From positions 85,271-149,270 of the forward strand of contig JAFZLF010000050.1 in the NCBI GenBank assembly GCA_017551625.1: a DNA stretch of 64,000 nucleotides, in the 5' to 3' direction. Below the pieces are notes generated by a model, which was given only the letters and a program-made list of their open reading frames with translations, was not told the origin of the DNA and made no database searches. The position numbers and the translations under genes are program-made. Positions 43,086 to 53,004 of this stretch are shown one piece after another. This DNA is from Clostridiales bacterium. GTDB lineage: Bacteria; Bacillota; Clostridia; Saccharofermentanales; Saccharofermentanaceae. Within the stretch, counting starts at the first letter, position 1, and every line of letters starts with the position of its first letter.

Positions 43086-46000
43086 ATGCACGATTCAGAA
43101 AGTATCAATCTAACCGTCAGTAAGAACAGTATTTACGAAGCCTTTGCCGAGGACGCCCGCAGTCGTCCGCTGGAAAGACCGGATACGCGGGCACTCACCA
43201 ATGAGAAGATCGATAAGGGGAACTTTATCCTCGACACATATAAGGTGGTTTCCGATTCCATCTCCGGAGGCATGGGAAGCGTCTGGCGTGTCCATCACAT
43301 GGACTGGGACATCGATCTGGCCATGAAACGTCCGCATCCGTGGTTATTTGCGGAAGCGAGCGACACCCGTAAAGAAGATTTTGTCAGAGAGTGCGAAAAC
43401 TGGATCAACCTGGGTCTGCATCCGAATATCGTATCCTGCTACTATGTCCGTGAGATCGGCGGTGTTCCATCGATCTTCTCTGAATGGATGAACGGCGGAA
43501 GCCTGAAAGATGTGATCCGAAACGGATCTTTGTACGATGGCGATGAGAACGAAGTGCTTGAGCGTGTACTGGATATTGCAATCCAGATCGCCAGAGGCCT
43601 CAGATACTCGCATGAGAAAGATCTGATCCATCAGGATGTGAAACCCGGTAACATCCTCCTTACGGATAAGTGGGAGGCAAAAGTGGCCGATTTCGGTCTG
43701 GCCAAAGCGCAGAGCAATCTGACGGATGGCACCGAGGCTCAGTCTTCCGGTTTCACTCCGGAATACTGTCCGAAGAAGCAGGCCGAAGGAAAGACCGCTG
43801 AAGCATGGATGGATGTGTATGCGTGGGCGCTGACCGTGGCGGAGATGTGTATCGGTCGCAGGACATGGGAAAGCGGGGCACAGGCGGAAGAAGGGATCGA
43901 TTTCGATGTATCTGACCGGAGGATCACCGTCCCGGAAAGCATGCGGATTCTTCTGAATCGCTGCCTGAAACACGGAAAACCCGAGGGAATAAGTGCTTTT
44001 GAAGACGTGGAGGATGCGCTGAAAGAGATTTTCCGCGAGGTGACCGGAAACGAGTATCGACGAGTGGGATACGCCGATATGGATGTCTCGGCAGATAACC
44101 TGAACAATTATGCGATGAGTATGCTCGACCTGGGGCAGAAACAACTTGCGGAGAATGCATGGAACGAAGCGATACGGCGCTTCCCCAATCACGTGCAGTC
44201 CCAGGTCAATCGTGCGTTTTTCCTGTGGCATGCGACGCGAATGACGGATCGGGATGTGAAGGACATCCTGGACACGCTGCCGGATTCGCCGGAGCGTCGG
44301 GCGGCAAATGAACTGTTTGCGCTCGAAAGAGGCGAGAAGACGACCAAGGGCGAAGATGTCGAACCGGATGATGTGGATCTGGATACGCCGTACTGTGTTT
44401 TTGACGCGACGTACGAAGGCCGGGAGCATATATGGCTGGCTATGGAACATGAACTGAACTGCTACGATACAAGAAGCGGAGAACGCGTGACGCGCATCGC
44501 CGGGAAAGAAGTGGGTGGGTATCTGCATCTGGTCGCGCTCTCGGGAGATCAGAGGTTCCTCTATTCAGGAGATTCGAACAGGATCCTGAGATTTGACCGT
44601 CTCGACGACAATAGGATGACCGAGATCCGGCTTCTGCCGGAAGTGAAGGATCGGGCCGGTCAGTATCCGAAAGAGTCGACGATTGAGAACGGAAAGCAGT
44701 ATCTCTTTGAAAAAGATTCAGGAAAATGGCAGCAGCTCTGGCTCGAGGAAAATGACACGGTGCTGTGTGTAATCGAGCAGAGAGAGTGGAAGGATCCGGA
44801 TGACTGGAAGAAGTTCTCCATGTGGTGTCAGTATCCGAACAGGAGAACAAGTCCGGTTGCTCCACGTGTCGGGAAAATAACGCCTTATCATGTATTGCGG
44901 TTCCGGATCAAGTCTCCCGAAGAAGCGGTACTGGAGTCGGTCACGCCCATATCGGATAAGGATGACACACTGCCGATCCCGATCTATAAGGTGCGTGCTA
45001 TGGAACACCCTGGAGACAGATGGAGAGCGGTACTCGAAAACAGTATTGCCAAGCTTCAGGAGACAAGGACAGGAAGATATGTCCGATCCGCGGACGGTCA
45101 TTTCACAAGGATATTGGCCTTTAGTCCGGATCAGACACAGTATCTCTTAGTTTCCGGTGAGGTATCGAGCTGGACACGGGAGCATAGGTCTTTCCTTCGA
45201 AAGACCCCGGAACTCGGAGCAGGGAAGCGCCTGTATACTTTATGTCGGATCAAAGATGTGGGGACGGTGCAGAAAGAATCGGAAGAAGCAAGGAAAAAAC
45301 GGGACGAGTTTGATCAGGCGTTGGATAGGAAGGATTATAAGACGGCCATCCGCTGTTTCGAAGAGTACCGGATACTGCCTGAAAGACAGGACGTATCTGA
45401 AACGATCAAGATGGAACTCAAACTGAGCAAAGTGTGCCGTCGGACTTCGATCCACCATATGGCTCTTGCGACGAACGCGAAGTCGGAGGATCTGGCCGGC
45501 TTTGACATGACACCCTATAAGGAAAAGTGGTTCGATGTCCAGTCAAGCACCACATCACGAAATGGGGTAAAGGTGGTGCCGGAAGTGGCAGATTATGAAG
45601 CGGTAGTGAAACGGGCAGAGGAATATATAAAATCAAAGATGCCGATCGCTTACCGCGATGACACCGGTGAGAAACAAAAACTGGAAGGTGAACGTGTCGT
45701 TATCCGCGCGCTGAATGAGGAAGGCAGTATAGTCTATGCAGCCATTTCCAAGTTGAAAGGAGTAGTCAACCAGACGATCACGTATATCGTCAAAGCGGAT
45801 CTGAATAAGCATACGATCCGCGTCGTATCGGGATACGACGGCAGAGTATATGTGGCAAACGAAAGACCTTCGCGGATCCTTGTAAGGGTTTCTTCTGCAT
45901 TTTCTATTCATGAGGACTCCTTGTCCGGTTACAGCGTACCTGTTTCTCTGGAGCCGCATGATTCGATCACCAAGGTCAGTTTTCTCCCGAATCCTGATTT

Positions 46001-46328
46001 CCTGCTCTATACGACATACCACTTCAAACAGGTAATAATCGGAATCTGTCCGCAAGAGACGGGGGAAGGAAAAGCTTTTGCAGCACCGATAGAGCTTCCT
46101 CCTCAGCCGAATGTCGCCAAGAACCGTCCCCCGTATGACGTGATTTTCACCAATGACAGTTTTCATGTTCTTCTGCTTGGTGAACCTTGGCTTCGTTTGG
46201 GCTGGAACTATGCGCTCCCTGAGGAGAAGAAATCGGAACTGCGCGTGACCTCTAAGAAAGAGGAACCAGAGGCGGAACTATCCGGAAAGGAAAAGAAAGG
46301 TCTTTTCTCCCGATTGTTCGGTAAATGA
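43086..46328 (+). CDS. Serine/threonine protein kinase with TPR- and propeller-like regions
   Basis: 1080 residues behind AGGAGG. The kinase domain spans about 48-315: glycine loop SGGMGSVW, Lys81 in DLAMKRP, catalytic loop HQDVKPGN near 182 (HRD is changed to HQD), DFGLAKA near 202 and FTPEYCPKKQ as the activation end. The Arg-to-Gln change suggests a kinase less dependent on activation-loop phosphorylation. A TPR-like segment (about 340-395; YAMSMLDLGQKQLAENAWNE) and WD40/propeller-like repeats (about 430-720 and again 860-1040) follow. No membrane span, so cytoplasmic, unlike PASTA kinases. Two PPP phosphatases upstream make a likely write-and-erase set. Confidence 0.85.
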   Translation: MHDSESINLTVSKNSIYEAFAEDARSRPLERPDTRALTNEKIDKGNFILDTYKVVSDSISGGMGSVWRVHHMDWDIDLAMKRPHPWLFAEASDTRKEDFVRECENWINLGLHPNIVSCYYVREIGGVPSIFSEWMNGGSLKDVIRNGSLYDGDENEVLERVLDIAIQIARGLRYSHEKDLIHQDVKPGNILLTDKWEAKVADFGLAKAQSNLTDGTEAQSSGFTPEYCPKKQAEGKTAEAWMDVYAWALTVAEMCIGRRTWESGAQAEEGIDFDVSDRRITVPESMRILLNRCLKHGKPEGISAFEDVEDALKEIFREVTGNEYRRVGYADMDVSADNLNNYAMSMLDLGQKQLAENAWNEAIRRFPNHVQSQVNRAFFLWHATRMTDRDVKDILDTLPDSPERRAANELFALERGEKTTKGEDVEPDDVDLDTPYCVFDATYEGREHIWLAMEHELNCYDTRSGERVTRIAGKEVGGYLHLVALSGDQRFLYSGDSNRILRFDRLDDNRMTEIRLLPEVKDRAGQYPKESTIENGKQYLFEKDSGKWQQLWLEENDTVLCVIEQREWKDPDDWKKFSMWCQYPNRRTSPVAPRVGKITPYHVLRFRIKSPEEAVLESVTPISDKDDTLPIPIYKVRAMEHPGDRWRAVLENSIAKLQETRTGRYVRSADGHFTRILAFSPDQTQYLLVSGEVSSWTREHRSFLRKTPELGAGKRLYTLCRIKDVGTVQKESEEARKKRDEFDQALDRKDYKTAIRCFEEYRILPERQDVSETIKMELKLSKVCRRTSIHHMALATNAKSEDLAGFDMTPYKEKWFDVQSSTTSRNGVKVVPEVADYEAVVKRAEEYIKSKMPIAYRDDTGEKQKLEGERVVIRALNEEGSIVYAAISKLKGVVNQTITYIVKADLNKHTIRVVSGYDGRVYVANERPSRILVRVSSAFSIHEDSLSGYSVPVSLEPHDSITKVSFLPNPDFLLYTTYHFKQVIIGICPQETGEGKAFAAPIELPPQPNVAKNRPPYDVIFTNDSFHVLLLGEPWLRLGWNYALPEEKKSELRVTSKKEEPEAELSGKEKKGLFSRLFGK

Positions 46329-46348
46329 AAAAACTGTCAAGAACAGAA

Positions 46349-46368
46349 CTGTCCATTTTTTAGGACAG
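46349..46368 (+). promoter_or_regulatory. Inverted repeat upstream of sbcD
   Basis: CTGTCC (46349-46354) and GGACAG (46363-46368) around an 8-base T/A loop, 20 bases after the kinase stop. TATAAA lies ten bases on at 46378-46383. It may be an operator at the sbcCD promoter or a weak terminator of the kinase gene. Confidence 0.4.
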
Positions 46369-46436
46369 ATCGTGTGATATAAAGGAGACAGAACGAGGCA
46401 GAAACGAATATAAAATTCATGTGGGAGGTAATACTC

Positions 46437-47573
46437 ATGAAATTTCTTCATACATCCGACTGGCATCTCGGGGCTTCGGACAATAATCTGAGTCTTTGGG
46501 ATGATCAGAAGTTCTTTATCAATGAGATTTGTAAAATAATCGAATCAGAGAAGATTGGCGCTATCCTTATTGCTGGGGACATCTACGACAGATCGGTCGT
46601 TTCGGCGGAAGCTCTGAATCTCTATGATTACGCTATATCAAAGATCTGTGTTGATATGGGAGTCCGTGTCTTTGAGATTGCGGGGAACCATGACAGTGCT
46701 GAGAGGCTCTCCAACCTCAGTAGACTTCATGAGAACTCAGGATTGTATGTTGCCGGTGCGATAGAACGAGAACCTTCCGTGTATGAGCAGGACGATGTGC
46801 AGATATTCCTGTTACCCTGGTTTACCAAGGAGAAGGTGAAAACTATCTATCCAGAGAAAGCTGATGAGATAAAAACTCTCGAAGATGCATACAGGATAGT
46901 TACTTCCGAACTTAAGGAACATTTTAAGGATGGTAAGAAGCACATCGTGCTGTCACATGCGTTTATAGCCGATTCGGAGACTTCCACAAGTGACAGGGCT
47001 GCAGAGATAGGAACTGCAACTCAGGTGGGGGCTTCCGTTTTTGACGGGTTTGATTACGTGGCTTTGGGACACATCCATAAGCCTCAGGATGTATCCGATC
47101 GTATCAGATACTGCGGTACACCGATGCCTTATTCTTTTGGTAAGGAAGAAAGACAGGAAAAGGGAGTGACTATCGTTGATACGGATACAATGGAGATAAA
47201 GCATGTCTCACTGCCACTTCTTCATACGAGAAGAACTTTTGAAGGAACGCTGGAAGAGATGAAGAACCCCGTTTGTTCCATGGAAGAACGTAATGGATAT
47301 GTAAGGCTGAATATTTCCGACTGTTATGTTGGTTCTTCCGTGATCAATGAACTCCGTAACATCTATCCGAATCTACTTGAAGTATCGGGAAAGAATTACG
47401 AGGGAGAAGAAACTACGATCTCGTTAACAATGGAAGAGTTTGAGAGGATAGAGAACGATCCGATGGAGATCTTCAGGCACTTCTGTCTTGATCAGATGCA
47501 AAAAGAGCCGGATGAGCACAAGGTCGAACTGTTCAGGGAAGCCGTTGCCAAAGTCGAGGAGGAGAACTCATGA
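46437..47573 (+). CDS. sbcD: Exonuclease SbcCD, nuclease subunit
   Basis: 378 residues from ATG 46437, behind GGGAGG; an upstream GTG in frame is rejected. It is the Mre11-type manganese nuclease: TSDWHLG, AGDIYDRS, AGNHDSAERL, SHAFIADSE and ALGHIHKPQ form the metal site. With SbcC it cleaves hairpins and trims double-strand ends, acting at stalled forks and palindromes. Codons are more AT-rich than those of the kinase gene upstream, which hints at separate origin of this pair. The stop overlaps the sbcC start (ATGA). Confidence 0.95.
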   Translation: MKFLHTSDWHLGASDNNLSLWDDQKFFINEICKIIESEKIGAILIAGDIYDRSVVSAEALNLYDYAISKICVDMGVRVFEIAGNHDSAERLSNLSRLHENSGLYVAGAIEREPSVYEQDDVQIFLLPWFTKEKVKTIYPEKADEIKTLEDAYRIVTSELKEHFKDGKKHIVLSHAFIADSETSTSDRAAEIGTATQVGASVFDGFDYVALGHIHKPQDVSDRIRYCGTPMPYSFGKEERQEKGVTIVDTDTMEIKHVSLPLLHTRRTFEGTLEEMKNPVCSMEERNGYVRLNISDCYVGSSVINELRNIYPNLLEVSGKNYEGEETTISLTMEEFERIENDPMEIFRHFCLDQMQKEPDEHKVELFREAVAKVEEENS

Positions 47574-50275
47574 AACCGTTACTACTTGAGATGCAGGCTT
47601 TTGGCCCTTATGTTGAGAAACAGACCATAAATTTTGAAGAACTAGGTAAGGACGGACTCTTCCTTATCAAGGGTAAGACCGGCAGCGGCAAGACTACGAT
47701 CTTCGATGCCATGACATTTGCATTATATGGCGGGAGCAGCGGTGATGAGGAAGTCAGCAAAGGTGGTGTCGGAAGGAACAGTCTTGCCGAATGGAGATGC
47801 AGGCAGGTTGGCTCTGATACTGATACTGTGGTTTCCTTTACCTTTGAGGAAAGCGGAAAGAAGTACAACTTTACGCGTAAGCTTATCCCAAAGAGAATCA
47901 ATCTTTCTGAGGAATTGTCTGCCAAACTTTTGCATCCCAATGGAGAAGCAAAAGAACTTTTCGAGAATCCGAGAAAGGACGATCTGAACAAGAAAGCTCA
48001 GGAGATAATCGGACTTACAAAGGATCAATTCCGTCAGGTCGTATTGCTCCCGCAAGGACAGTTTGAAAAGTTCATCGTTGCTGAATCGGGTGAGAAGGAG
48101 ACTATCCTTAAGAAACTCTTCAAAGCTGATCAGTGGGAAAAGTATGCAATTAATCTGTACAAAAATGCTTCAGACAGAGTCACGGATTTAAATGCCAAAA
48201 AGACCAAAGTAGAGAATTCGCTCTCTGAAGTAACGATAAAGACTGAACTTATCGGTGAGGATAGGATCACAGCCGTGAATACTGTTTCTGATCTCGTGGA
48301 GTATATAAAAGCACTTGAAAGTGGTAAGAAAACTTTGGATGAAGAGTTCAAAAAGTTTAATTCGGAGGAGAAGAAAAAACTGCTTGAAGAGGATAAAAAA
48401 CTGTCCGCAAGCTTCAAAGAGCTTCATACCTTTGAAGAAAAAATGAAGGAGCTCAAGGAGAAGGAATCTTCATACAAAGATAAGCGAGGCACAAGAAAAT
48501 CGGCGACAAATGTTGAACCTTTCAGGATTAGTATCAACGAATATGAGACGTCTGAAAAAGCACTGGCTAAGCGCAAAAGTGATCTGGAAGGCTTGGGAAA
48601 ACAGTTACCGGATTTGAAAGATGCTGCGGAAAAGGCAAAGAAAGCTTTTGAAGACTTTAAGAAGGATTCGCCTGTTCAGAAAAACACGACAAGGATAGGC
48701 GAGCTTCAGGCGAAGATCCCGGCATATGAGCAGGCGGATGAATTGAAAACGACTGCGGATAAGCGGCTTGCTGAGCGTAAAAAAGCGGAAAAAGCGGCGG
48801 AGGAATCTTCGGAGAAATATGAGAAGGCCCTGAAGGAGGCCGAAAATAAGAAAGAAATATTTGACGAAGAAGACGCTAAGGCCAAGGAGTATCGTGATAG
48901 ATATTTCAGCGGAATCTACGGTGAGATAGCTTCGAAACTCGAAGAAGGAAAGTCGTGTCCCGTATGTGGCAGCACACATCACCCTGATCTTGCTAAAAAA
49001 GCGGATGACAGCATCTGCAAAGAGGAGATGGAGGCACAGAACGAAGTTGCCGAGGATGCAAAAAAAGCATGGAGCAATGCTGAGAAACAGCGTCAATTGG
49101 TTGAGGCTAACGTCAAAAAACTGAATGATGAATTTACCGAGGCGGATAAGGCATATTCTCAGGCCAACACAACATATGAGAATAATAAGAAGAATCTTTT
49201 GGAAGATATAAAGGATCTGGCTGCTCTTAAAAAAGCAATCGAGGCGCTGGAACTTGCCAACAGGAAATACGAAGAGGATTGCAAGAAATTAGAAGGCACC
49301 GCTCAAAAAGCACAAAGTAGTTTTGAGGAGCATAAGACTAAAATCGATGCAGCAAAGAACGAGGTGAAAAAAGCAGAGAAAGAGCTTCTCGAAAAGAAAA
49401 ATGCTCTTGATGCACTGATGAAAGAAAAAGGGTATTCGACTATAGACGAGATCACGGAGAAGATGATGGATCCCCAGGCTCTCGCAGCTTTGACGGAAGA
49501 GATCGCATCTTACGATCAGCAGTGTAAGGATAATAAAAAATCCCTTGAAGAAAAGGCTGGATTGCTCAAGGACAAGGTCGAACCTGATGACTCAAAGTTT
49601 GAAGAACGCCAGAATGAAATTGATAGTAGAGAGAAGTCTTATCATGAGAAGAGCGCTTCATTTAAAGAAGTGATCAACGCCATGAAGACGAAAGAAAACG
49701 GAATAGCCTCCCTTGAGAAAGAATACCAGGAGAATATCCAGCTGGCCGAGGATGATCTGTCTTTTGCAAGGAAACTGCGTGGAGATACCGGAATGGGTCT
49801 TCAGCGTTATGTACTGGCGATAATGTTCGACCAGGTCATTGGTGAGGCGAACAGGATGCTTTCCAAAGTCCACAGTGGACGTTATCAGTTATTCAGGACT
49901 GACGAAAGGGGTTCCGGCAACAAGAAGGGATTGGAATTGAAAGTGTACGACCGGAGAAGCCCTGACGACAAAGAAGGAAGAAGTGTCAGGATGCTTTCCG
50001 GCGGAGAGAAATTCCTTGTCTCGCTTTCCCTATCCATCGGGATGTCTACGATCGCTCAAAAAGCAGGAATGCGAATCGATTCTCTGTTCATTGATGAAGG
50101 ATTTGGAACGCTCGATGAGACTTCGATCAATGACGCCATGGAAATCCTAGAGTGTGTAAGGAAAAACAGCGGTGTTATCGGAATAATAAGCCATGTTAAA
50201 CTCCTTGAAGAAAACATCGCAACCCAGATTGAAGTCGTTAAGACGGACAAAGGAAACTACGTTAAGTCCGTATAA
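47570..50275 (+). CDS. sbcC: Exonuclease SbcCD, ATPase subunit
   Basis: 901 residues, a Rad50-type ABC ATPase. The N-terminal P-loop is GKTGSGKTTIFDAMTFALYG near 32, then the Q-loop LLPQGQFEKFI. A very long Lys/Glu-rich coiled coil (about 180-780) is bent at the zinc hook CPVCG near 463-467. The C-terminal signature is MLSGGEKFLVSLSLSIGMS, with Walker B SLFIDEGFGTLDE and a switch His in GIISHV. It forms the DNA-gripping part of the SbcCD nuclease. Length is normal for the family, and the gene is translationally coupled to sbcD. Confidence 0.96.
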   Translation: MKPLLLEMQAFGPYVEKQTINFEELGKDGLFLIKGKTGSGKTTIFDAMTFALYGGSSGDEEVSKGGVGRNSLAEWRCRQVGSDTDTVVSFTFEESGKKYNFTRKLIPKRINLSEELSAKLLHPNGEAKELFENPRKDDLNKKAQEIIGLTKDQFRQVVLLPQGQFEKFIVAESGEKETILKKLFKADQWEKYAINLYKNASDRVTDLNAKKTKVENSLSEVTIKTELIGEDRITAVNTVSDLVEYIKALESGKKTLDEEFKKFNSEEKKKLLEEDKKLSASFKELHTFEEKMKELKEKESSYKDKRGTRKSATNVEPFRISINEYETSEKALAKRKSDLEGLGKQLPDLKDAAEKAKKAFEDFKKDSPVQKNTTRIGELQAKIPAYEQADELKTTADKRLAERKKAEKAAEESSEKYEKALKEAENKKEIFDEEDAKAKEYRDRYFSGIYGEIASKLEEGKSCPVCGSTHHPDLAKKADDSICKEEMEAQNEVAEDAKKAWSNAEKQRQLVEANVKKLNDEFTEADKAYSQANTTYENNKKNLLEDIKDLAALKKAIEALELANRKYEEDCKKLEGTAQKAQSSFEEHKTKIDAAKNEVKKAEKELLEKKNALDALMKEKGYSTIDEITEKMMDPQALAALTEEIASYDQQCKDNKKSLEEKAGLLKDKVEPDDSKFEERQNEIDSREKSYHEKSASFKEVINAMKTKENGIASLEKEYQENIQLAEDDLSFARKLRGDTGMGLQRYVLAIMFDQVIGEANRMLSKVHSGRYQLFRTDERGSGNKKGLELKVYDRRSPDDKEGRSVRMLSGGEKFLVSLSLSIGMSTIAQKAGMRIDSLFIDEGFGTLDETSINDAMEILECVRKNSGVIGIISHVKLLEENIATQIEVVKTDKGNYVKSV

Positions 50276-50341
50276 TGTATTTTTGTTGGTAGAATGTGCG
50301 ATTCCTCATCCAGCAGGATAAGATTGAACGATAGAAACGGA

Positions 50342-50381
50342 AAGGGCCGTCTCCTCATGATGCCATGAAGCGACGGCCCTT
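50342..50381 (+). terminator. Bidirectional terminator between convergent genes
   Basis: AAGGGCCGTC (50342-50351) pairs with GACGGCCCTT (50372-50381), with a run of T/C after it. It serves sbcC (plus) and the lipoprotein gene (minus). Confidence 0.75.
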
Positions 50382-50406
50382 CTTGTCTTTTCCTGTTCCT
50401 GTGAGA

Positions 50407-51255
50407 TTACTTCACAGTAACCTTTGTGATGTGCGGGTTTGCACCCTCGTACCAGTAGAGGAAACCTTCCATGTCGACGGTATCGCCGATTTTCAGTTCC
50501 TTTACAGCCTTGTAGACTTCGGAGTCCTTATCGCAGAGATAAGACTCGACTGTGAAGCTATAGGTCTGACCGTTTACGGAAACGTTGAAGTAGAGGTCAT
50601 CGCCTTCTTTGCCGGAACCGTCCCACTTATAAAGGAAAGCAACATCGTTGCCGTTGGCATCCTTAGATGCTTCGACCTTCATGCCTGTGAAGGAAACAAG
50701 CTGGTTCTGCTTGTCAACGAGACCGTCAGTGCCGAGCTCAGCTGTTACATCAACCGGGGTCGCTGTCCATGTTCCGTCGATGATCTCAAATGTAGCATCA
50801 ACGATCTCCACTTCACCGGACCACTCGGACTTAAATCCGTGAACACGGATCTTCTGACCGTCTGTCAGCTTCGCGTAATCTTCCTCGGAGCAAGCCATGC
50901 TGTAGCAGAAGTATGCACCGTCTTCGTCCTGCAGATAAACGGTCGCGGTGTTGTCCCACCAGGACTGCTTGGCCTGAACGTAAGCCTCGATAGTTACTTC
51001 GGCATCGAGCTCAGCAGCAGCGTAGTCCGCATAAGACATAACGGCAGCAGCCTCACTTGCGGAAGTATCCTCGGAAGATGCTTCAGCAGACTCTTCAGAA
51101 GACTGCTCAGCAGTATCCTCGGTCACTTCTTCTGTAGACTCAGCGGCAGTTGTGGTGGTCGACTCGTCAGCGGCCTTAGTTGTTTCGTCCTTCTTGCAGC
51201 CGGTCATAGCCAGAAGCATCGAGAGGGACAGTACAGCGATAATACACTTTTTCAT
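50407..51255 (-). CDS. Lipoprotein with two OB-fold-like domains
   Basis: 282 residues; the start is ATG at 51255, nine bases after GAGGAG, and a GTG three codons upstream is less likely. The lipobox is AMTGC near 19. A long Ser/Thr/Glu/Ala-rich linker (about 22-70) lifts the body off the membrane. The body reads like tandem OB-fold domains (VTIEAYVQAKQSWWDNTATV, YLQDEDGAYFCYSM, LTDGQKIRVHGFKSEW, then LVSFTGMKVEAS, IGDTVDMEGFLYWY), as in exported lipoproteins that bind or stabilise nucleic acid or sugar. I cannot name a substrate. It is monocistronic with its own terminator. Confidence 0.7.
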   Translation of the reverse strand: MKKCIIAVLSLSMLLAMTGCKKDETTKAADESTTTTAAESTEEVTEDTAEQSSEESAEASSEDTSASEAAAVMSYADYAAAELDAEVTIEAYVQAKQSWWDNTATVYLQDEDGAYFCYSMACSEEDYAKLTDGQKIRVHGFKSEWSGEVEIVDATFEIIDGTWTATPVDVTAELGTDGLVDKQNQLVSFTGMKVEASKDANGNDVAFLYKWDGSGKEGDDLYFNVSVNGQTYSFTVESYLCDKDSEVYKAVKELKIGDTVDMEGFLYWYEGANPHITKVTVK

Positions 51256-51363
51256 TGTAATCACTCCTCATTTACTTTTTTCGTTCTTCTTCCATTACCC
51301 AAAAGGCGGTCAAAAGATAAGATCCTTCAACCGCCCCTCATTATACGACTAAAAAAGCAAGTG

Positions 51364-53004
51364 TCACGCTTTTTTCTTCCTGATCGTCCGATAAACTACA
51401 TATGCACCAATCAGAACCCATGAAACACAGAGACTTACCAGCAAAATCACAGCGGTTTTCGGCATTTTACCGAGGTCCTTGATGTTGCCGGTCGTCTTGC
51501 TTTCGATCTGGTCGAGACGATAGAGAGTACGCATATCGCTGTAGAGCTTCTCGTAGTACTCATCGTCGATGGTCTGCTTCCTTCGGGAAGATTTCGTGAC
51601 GTTCTCGATAAGGTCGCCGGCCGCATTTCGAAGTGAAGCGGAACCGTTAAAGACAGGGGTCACGAAGGTGTACTCCGTGTTGTTGATCAAGAGCTCGCAG
51701 GCTTCGATCTTCACGCGGTAATGCAGGGCATCCGTCTCGCTCTTCTGGGATAGATAGTCGAGATACGCCTCGGATTCGCGGGCTTTCGATGTGACCGGCA
51801 CGTAGCCCTCGGTCTGGCAGTAGGAAAGCTGCACATCGTTCGACAGAAGATACGAAGCGAACAGCCAGCTGGCCAAGACCTCGCCGCTGTCTTCCTTATT
51901 GAAGAGGCAGATGGAAGGCCCCTGGGAGATCATCTTCGGATCGTCGGGATCGAACTGTGGCACTGGGTAAACCACGGTCTCGAAGTCCACGAGTTTATCC
52001 TCGCTGATGTCGATGTTCGGGGCATGTGAGCCCATCCAGGTGGCACCGGCGGTGGAGTCGATCGCAAAGATGCACTGCCCGGCGTTTAAAAAGTTGGCGG
52101 GGTAGCTACTAATCTTAAAGGTTGAGAAGGCGCCGGTCGCCGCGTGGGTGGAGATCTCGTCGAGAAGTTCGCGGGTGGTGTCGTTAAAGATCAGGACATC
52201 GCCGGCCGGAGTCGAGTAATCGGCATTCTTCTGGGCCAGCATCTGGATCATCATGTTATCGGAAGACTTGTAGATGAAGGGGATCATGGTCTTCTGGCCA
52301 TTGATCGCGTAGGTGCCGTCTGCGTTCTTCTTCGTCGCGGCTTCGGATACCTCCCACACGAAATCCCAGGTCAGGACCTCGGGGAGCGTGAAGCCGAGCT
52401 TCTCGACATAGTCCTTGTTTACATAGCAGGCTTCGGTCGAGCGCATGAACGGGAGCGCGAAGTGGTCGTTGCCGATACGGCACTCCTCGATGTACTGCGG
52501 GATCAGCTCATCGGACGACGGTGAATCGAAACGCACTTCGCTTCCACCAAGCCCGTACTTCTTATCCTTCATGAGTGAATCGAGCGGGACCACGACATTG
52601 TCACCGGTCATGTAGGTGGCGATGTGGTCGGGGTAGGTGATGCAGATATTCGGCGTTGTTCCGGTAGCGATATTCGTGATGACGTCGTTATAGATCTGAC
52701 CGTAATCCGTATAGAAACGGATATTGACGTGGATGTTCGGATAAAGAGCCTGGAAGTCTTCAACGGCTTTATTGTAAATATTCTTCTGCGTCGCATTTGT
52801 ATCGTTCTTCGCCCAGAATGTGATCTCGTAGGTGCGGCTGGTGTCAAATTCGTCCGGCACGTCAAAGGCGTTGAGATTCTTCGCCCCATGGCAGGAAACG
52901 AGGGACAGGCAGCAAGGCAGCAGGAAAAGCACCGAAAGAATGAGCGACAGTGCTTTTGCCGTAGGAAAATGCATATGGCGGATCGTGGTGATAAACTTTT
53001 TCAT
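51364..53004 (-). CDS. Sugar-binding lipoprotein with extra C-terminal membrane span
   Basis: 546 residues. The lipobox is SLVSC near 37, then a family 1 solute-binding fold: TYEITFWAKNDTNATQKNIY, FQALYPNIHVNIRF, NIATGTTPNICITYPDHIATY, LPFMRSTEACYVNKDYVEKL, TWDFVWEVSEAA and SICLFNKEDSGEVLASWLFASYLL. Unusually it also ends in a transmembrane helix (about 518-540) with a KKK tail, so the binding domain is held at both ends. It is the last gene of the ABC operon; its start overlaps the permease stop. Confidence 0.85.
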   Translation of the reverse strand: MKKFITTIRHMHFPTAKALSLILSVLFLLPCCLSLVSCHGAKNLNAFDVPDEFDTSRTYEITFWAKNDTNATQKNIYNKAVEDFQALYPNIHVNIRFYTDYGQIYNDVITNIATGTTPNICITYPDHIATYMTGDNVVVPLDSLMKDKKYGLGGSEVRFDSPSSDELIPQYIEECRIGNDHFALPFMRSTEACYVNKDYVEKLGFTLPEVLTWDFVWEVSEAATKKNADGTYAINGQKTMIPFIYKSSDNMMIQMLAQKNADYSTPAGDVLIFNDTTRELLDEISTHAATGAFSTFKISSYPANFLNAGQCIFAIDSTAGATWMGSHAPNIDISEDKLVDFETVVYPVPQFDPDDPKMISQGPSICLFNKEDSGEVLASWLFASYLLSNDVQLSYCQTEGYVPVTSKARESEAYLDYLSQKSETDALHYRVKIEACELLINNTEYTFVTPVFNGSASLRNAAGDLIENVTKSSRRKQTIDDEYYEKLYSDMRTLYRLDQIESKTTGNIKDLGKMPKTAVILLVSLCVSWVLIGAYVVYRTIRKKKA

